The notes beneath the pieces were generated by a model. It was not told the origin of the DNA. It saw only the letters and a program-made list of their open reading frames with translations, and searched no databases. Positions 63,091 to 64,000 of a stretch of DNA of 64,000 nt are shown piece by piece (within the stretch, counting starts at the first letter, position 1; every line of letters begins with the position of its first letter). The DNA comes from Saturnia japonica (Eukaryota > Arthropoda > Insecta > Lepidoptera > Saturniidae): the NCBI GenBank assembly GCA_033032175.1, contig CM065325.1, positions 5,980,930 through 6,044,929 of the forward strand, written 5' to 3'. The position numbers and the translations under genes were made by a program.

Positions 63091-64000
63091 CCGTGGCTAC
63101 GTGTAGGTCAGAAGTAATTGTTTCAAACCATTTTCGTGTTCTATATAATATCTCATCTTTACTAAGAATTGACCAGTCGTATTAGTGTTATTTTAGTGTG
63201 GAATAATTTAGAATATTGTTGGACTGGACAGCTCCTGGCCTAACGCAATTTTTTTCATTAATTTGAATAGCTTACAAGCTTTTTACAAGACATTTGTAGC
63301 ATACTCGATTTTGCTTATATAAATGCTGGCTCTTACCTACAACAATTACGTATTTTGGAAATTTCGTTTTGCCAATTATCGGAAGGAGGTTTTTAAACTA
63401 ATTAATATATGAATTATATAGTTTTTTAAATATTATAATGTTTAAAAACTATAATTTTTAGCTTTAAAAGCATATTGTTTTGAAAAACCATTCTGCATTC
63501 GTCATATGCTATTAAGTACTATGTTAATATTTAAACGATCAGTTTAGCAATACTCCAAGATTCAACATTAAAACTGAGTTTCGAGCAAAAGCAGCATACA
63601 TTGCTAGGCTGAAATGGTAAGTAGGGCTTAAAAGGTAAGTTCAACGAATGTAAGCATACACGCAGTTCTTGACACAGATTCTACATATTTCGAATCTATC
63701 GTTCCTGATTTTGACCACTTCTATTCCTACCGCTGGTTATTGCAGCAATACGCCTAAGTCTGCACTATCTGAAAACGTTCTACCGTGTTCACTTTACTTA
63801 TTGACTTTTTCGAAAAAGTTAAGACTGACCAATAAAGAGGTACCTATTTAATGATTATTTACTATTCCTTTATCAATGTAGGTATTTAATAAAATTATTT
63901 TTACTTATTTATATTCTGTTATTATGAATAGATACTATTTTTAAATGTTAAGTTTAATACGGTAAAATATAATCATATTGGTTCTATGTAAAATTGCCTT

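Larger units (their letters stand above)
61080..64000. other. presumed 5' intron of the Dscam gene
   Basis: No Ig-like exon was found above 59,973, although Ig1-4 and a signal peptide are expected. Apart from the repeats listed, AT-rich intronic DNA. Confidence 0.5.

Overview
The window looks like AT-rich chromosomal DNA from a moth or butterfly (Lepidoptera). This is inferred from the mix of mobile elements (mariners, RTE-type LINEs ending in GAT/ATG repeats, tRNA-headed SINEs, Helitron-like repeats ending in a hairpin plus CTAG, a BEL/Pao-like LTR end), the long introns with GT-AG borders, and two metazoan genes. No bacterial feature or CRISPR array is present.

Layout. Positions 1-16.3 kb are intergenic and filled with mobile elements: a CR1/Jockey-type LINE (about 5.04-6.2 kb), a complete but inactivated DD34D mariner (9.32-10.60 kb), a mariner remnant, a 5'-truncated RTE copy (11.4-11.85 kb), a TA-flanked DDE transposon with long terminal inverted repeats (12.06-13.80 kb), a three-unit tandem repeat and a degenerate CCTAAA/CCCAAA array (14.3-15.35 kb). 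At 16,672-17,649 (+) lies one uninterrupted 325-codon NDRG/MESK2-type reading frame, best read as an intact retrogene. Positions 17.8-24.6 kb are again intergenic and include a DD41D mariner-type element with near-perfect ends (21.48-22.78 kb).

From 24,658 to 59,973 the minus strand carries the 3' part of a Dscam-type cell adhesion gene. I placed 28 coding exons. Their splice phases agree across all 27 junctions, and with the one base owed by the upstream exon they add up to 1,465 codons including the stop. In order they encode Ig5, Ig6, Ig7, Ig8, Ig9, FN3 1-4, Ig10, FN3 5-6, one membrane segment and a cytoplasmic tail of about 180 residues containing the YEISPYATF motif. The signal peptide and Ig1-4 are not found and should lie beyond 64 kb. 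Only one copy of the Ig7 exons is visible, so the gene resembles the non-hypervariable Dscam paralogues.

The Dscam introns are loaded with mobile DNA. The best case is the intron between FN5 and FN6: two Helitron-like copies lie head to tail, the second is split by a hAT-type element with a perfect 8-bp target duplication, and that element is itself split by an RTE LINE. Other intronic elements are a non-LTR RNase H remnant, a 650-bp inverted-repeat element next to a splice donor, and several SINEs. Just outside the gene, a pogo-like MITE lies between the last tail exons. Positions 60-64 kb hold intron and dispersed repeats; I found no exon there.
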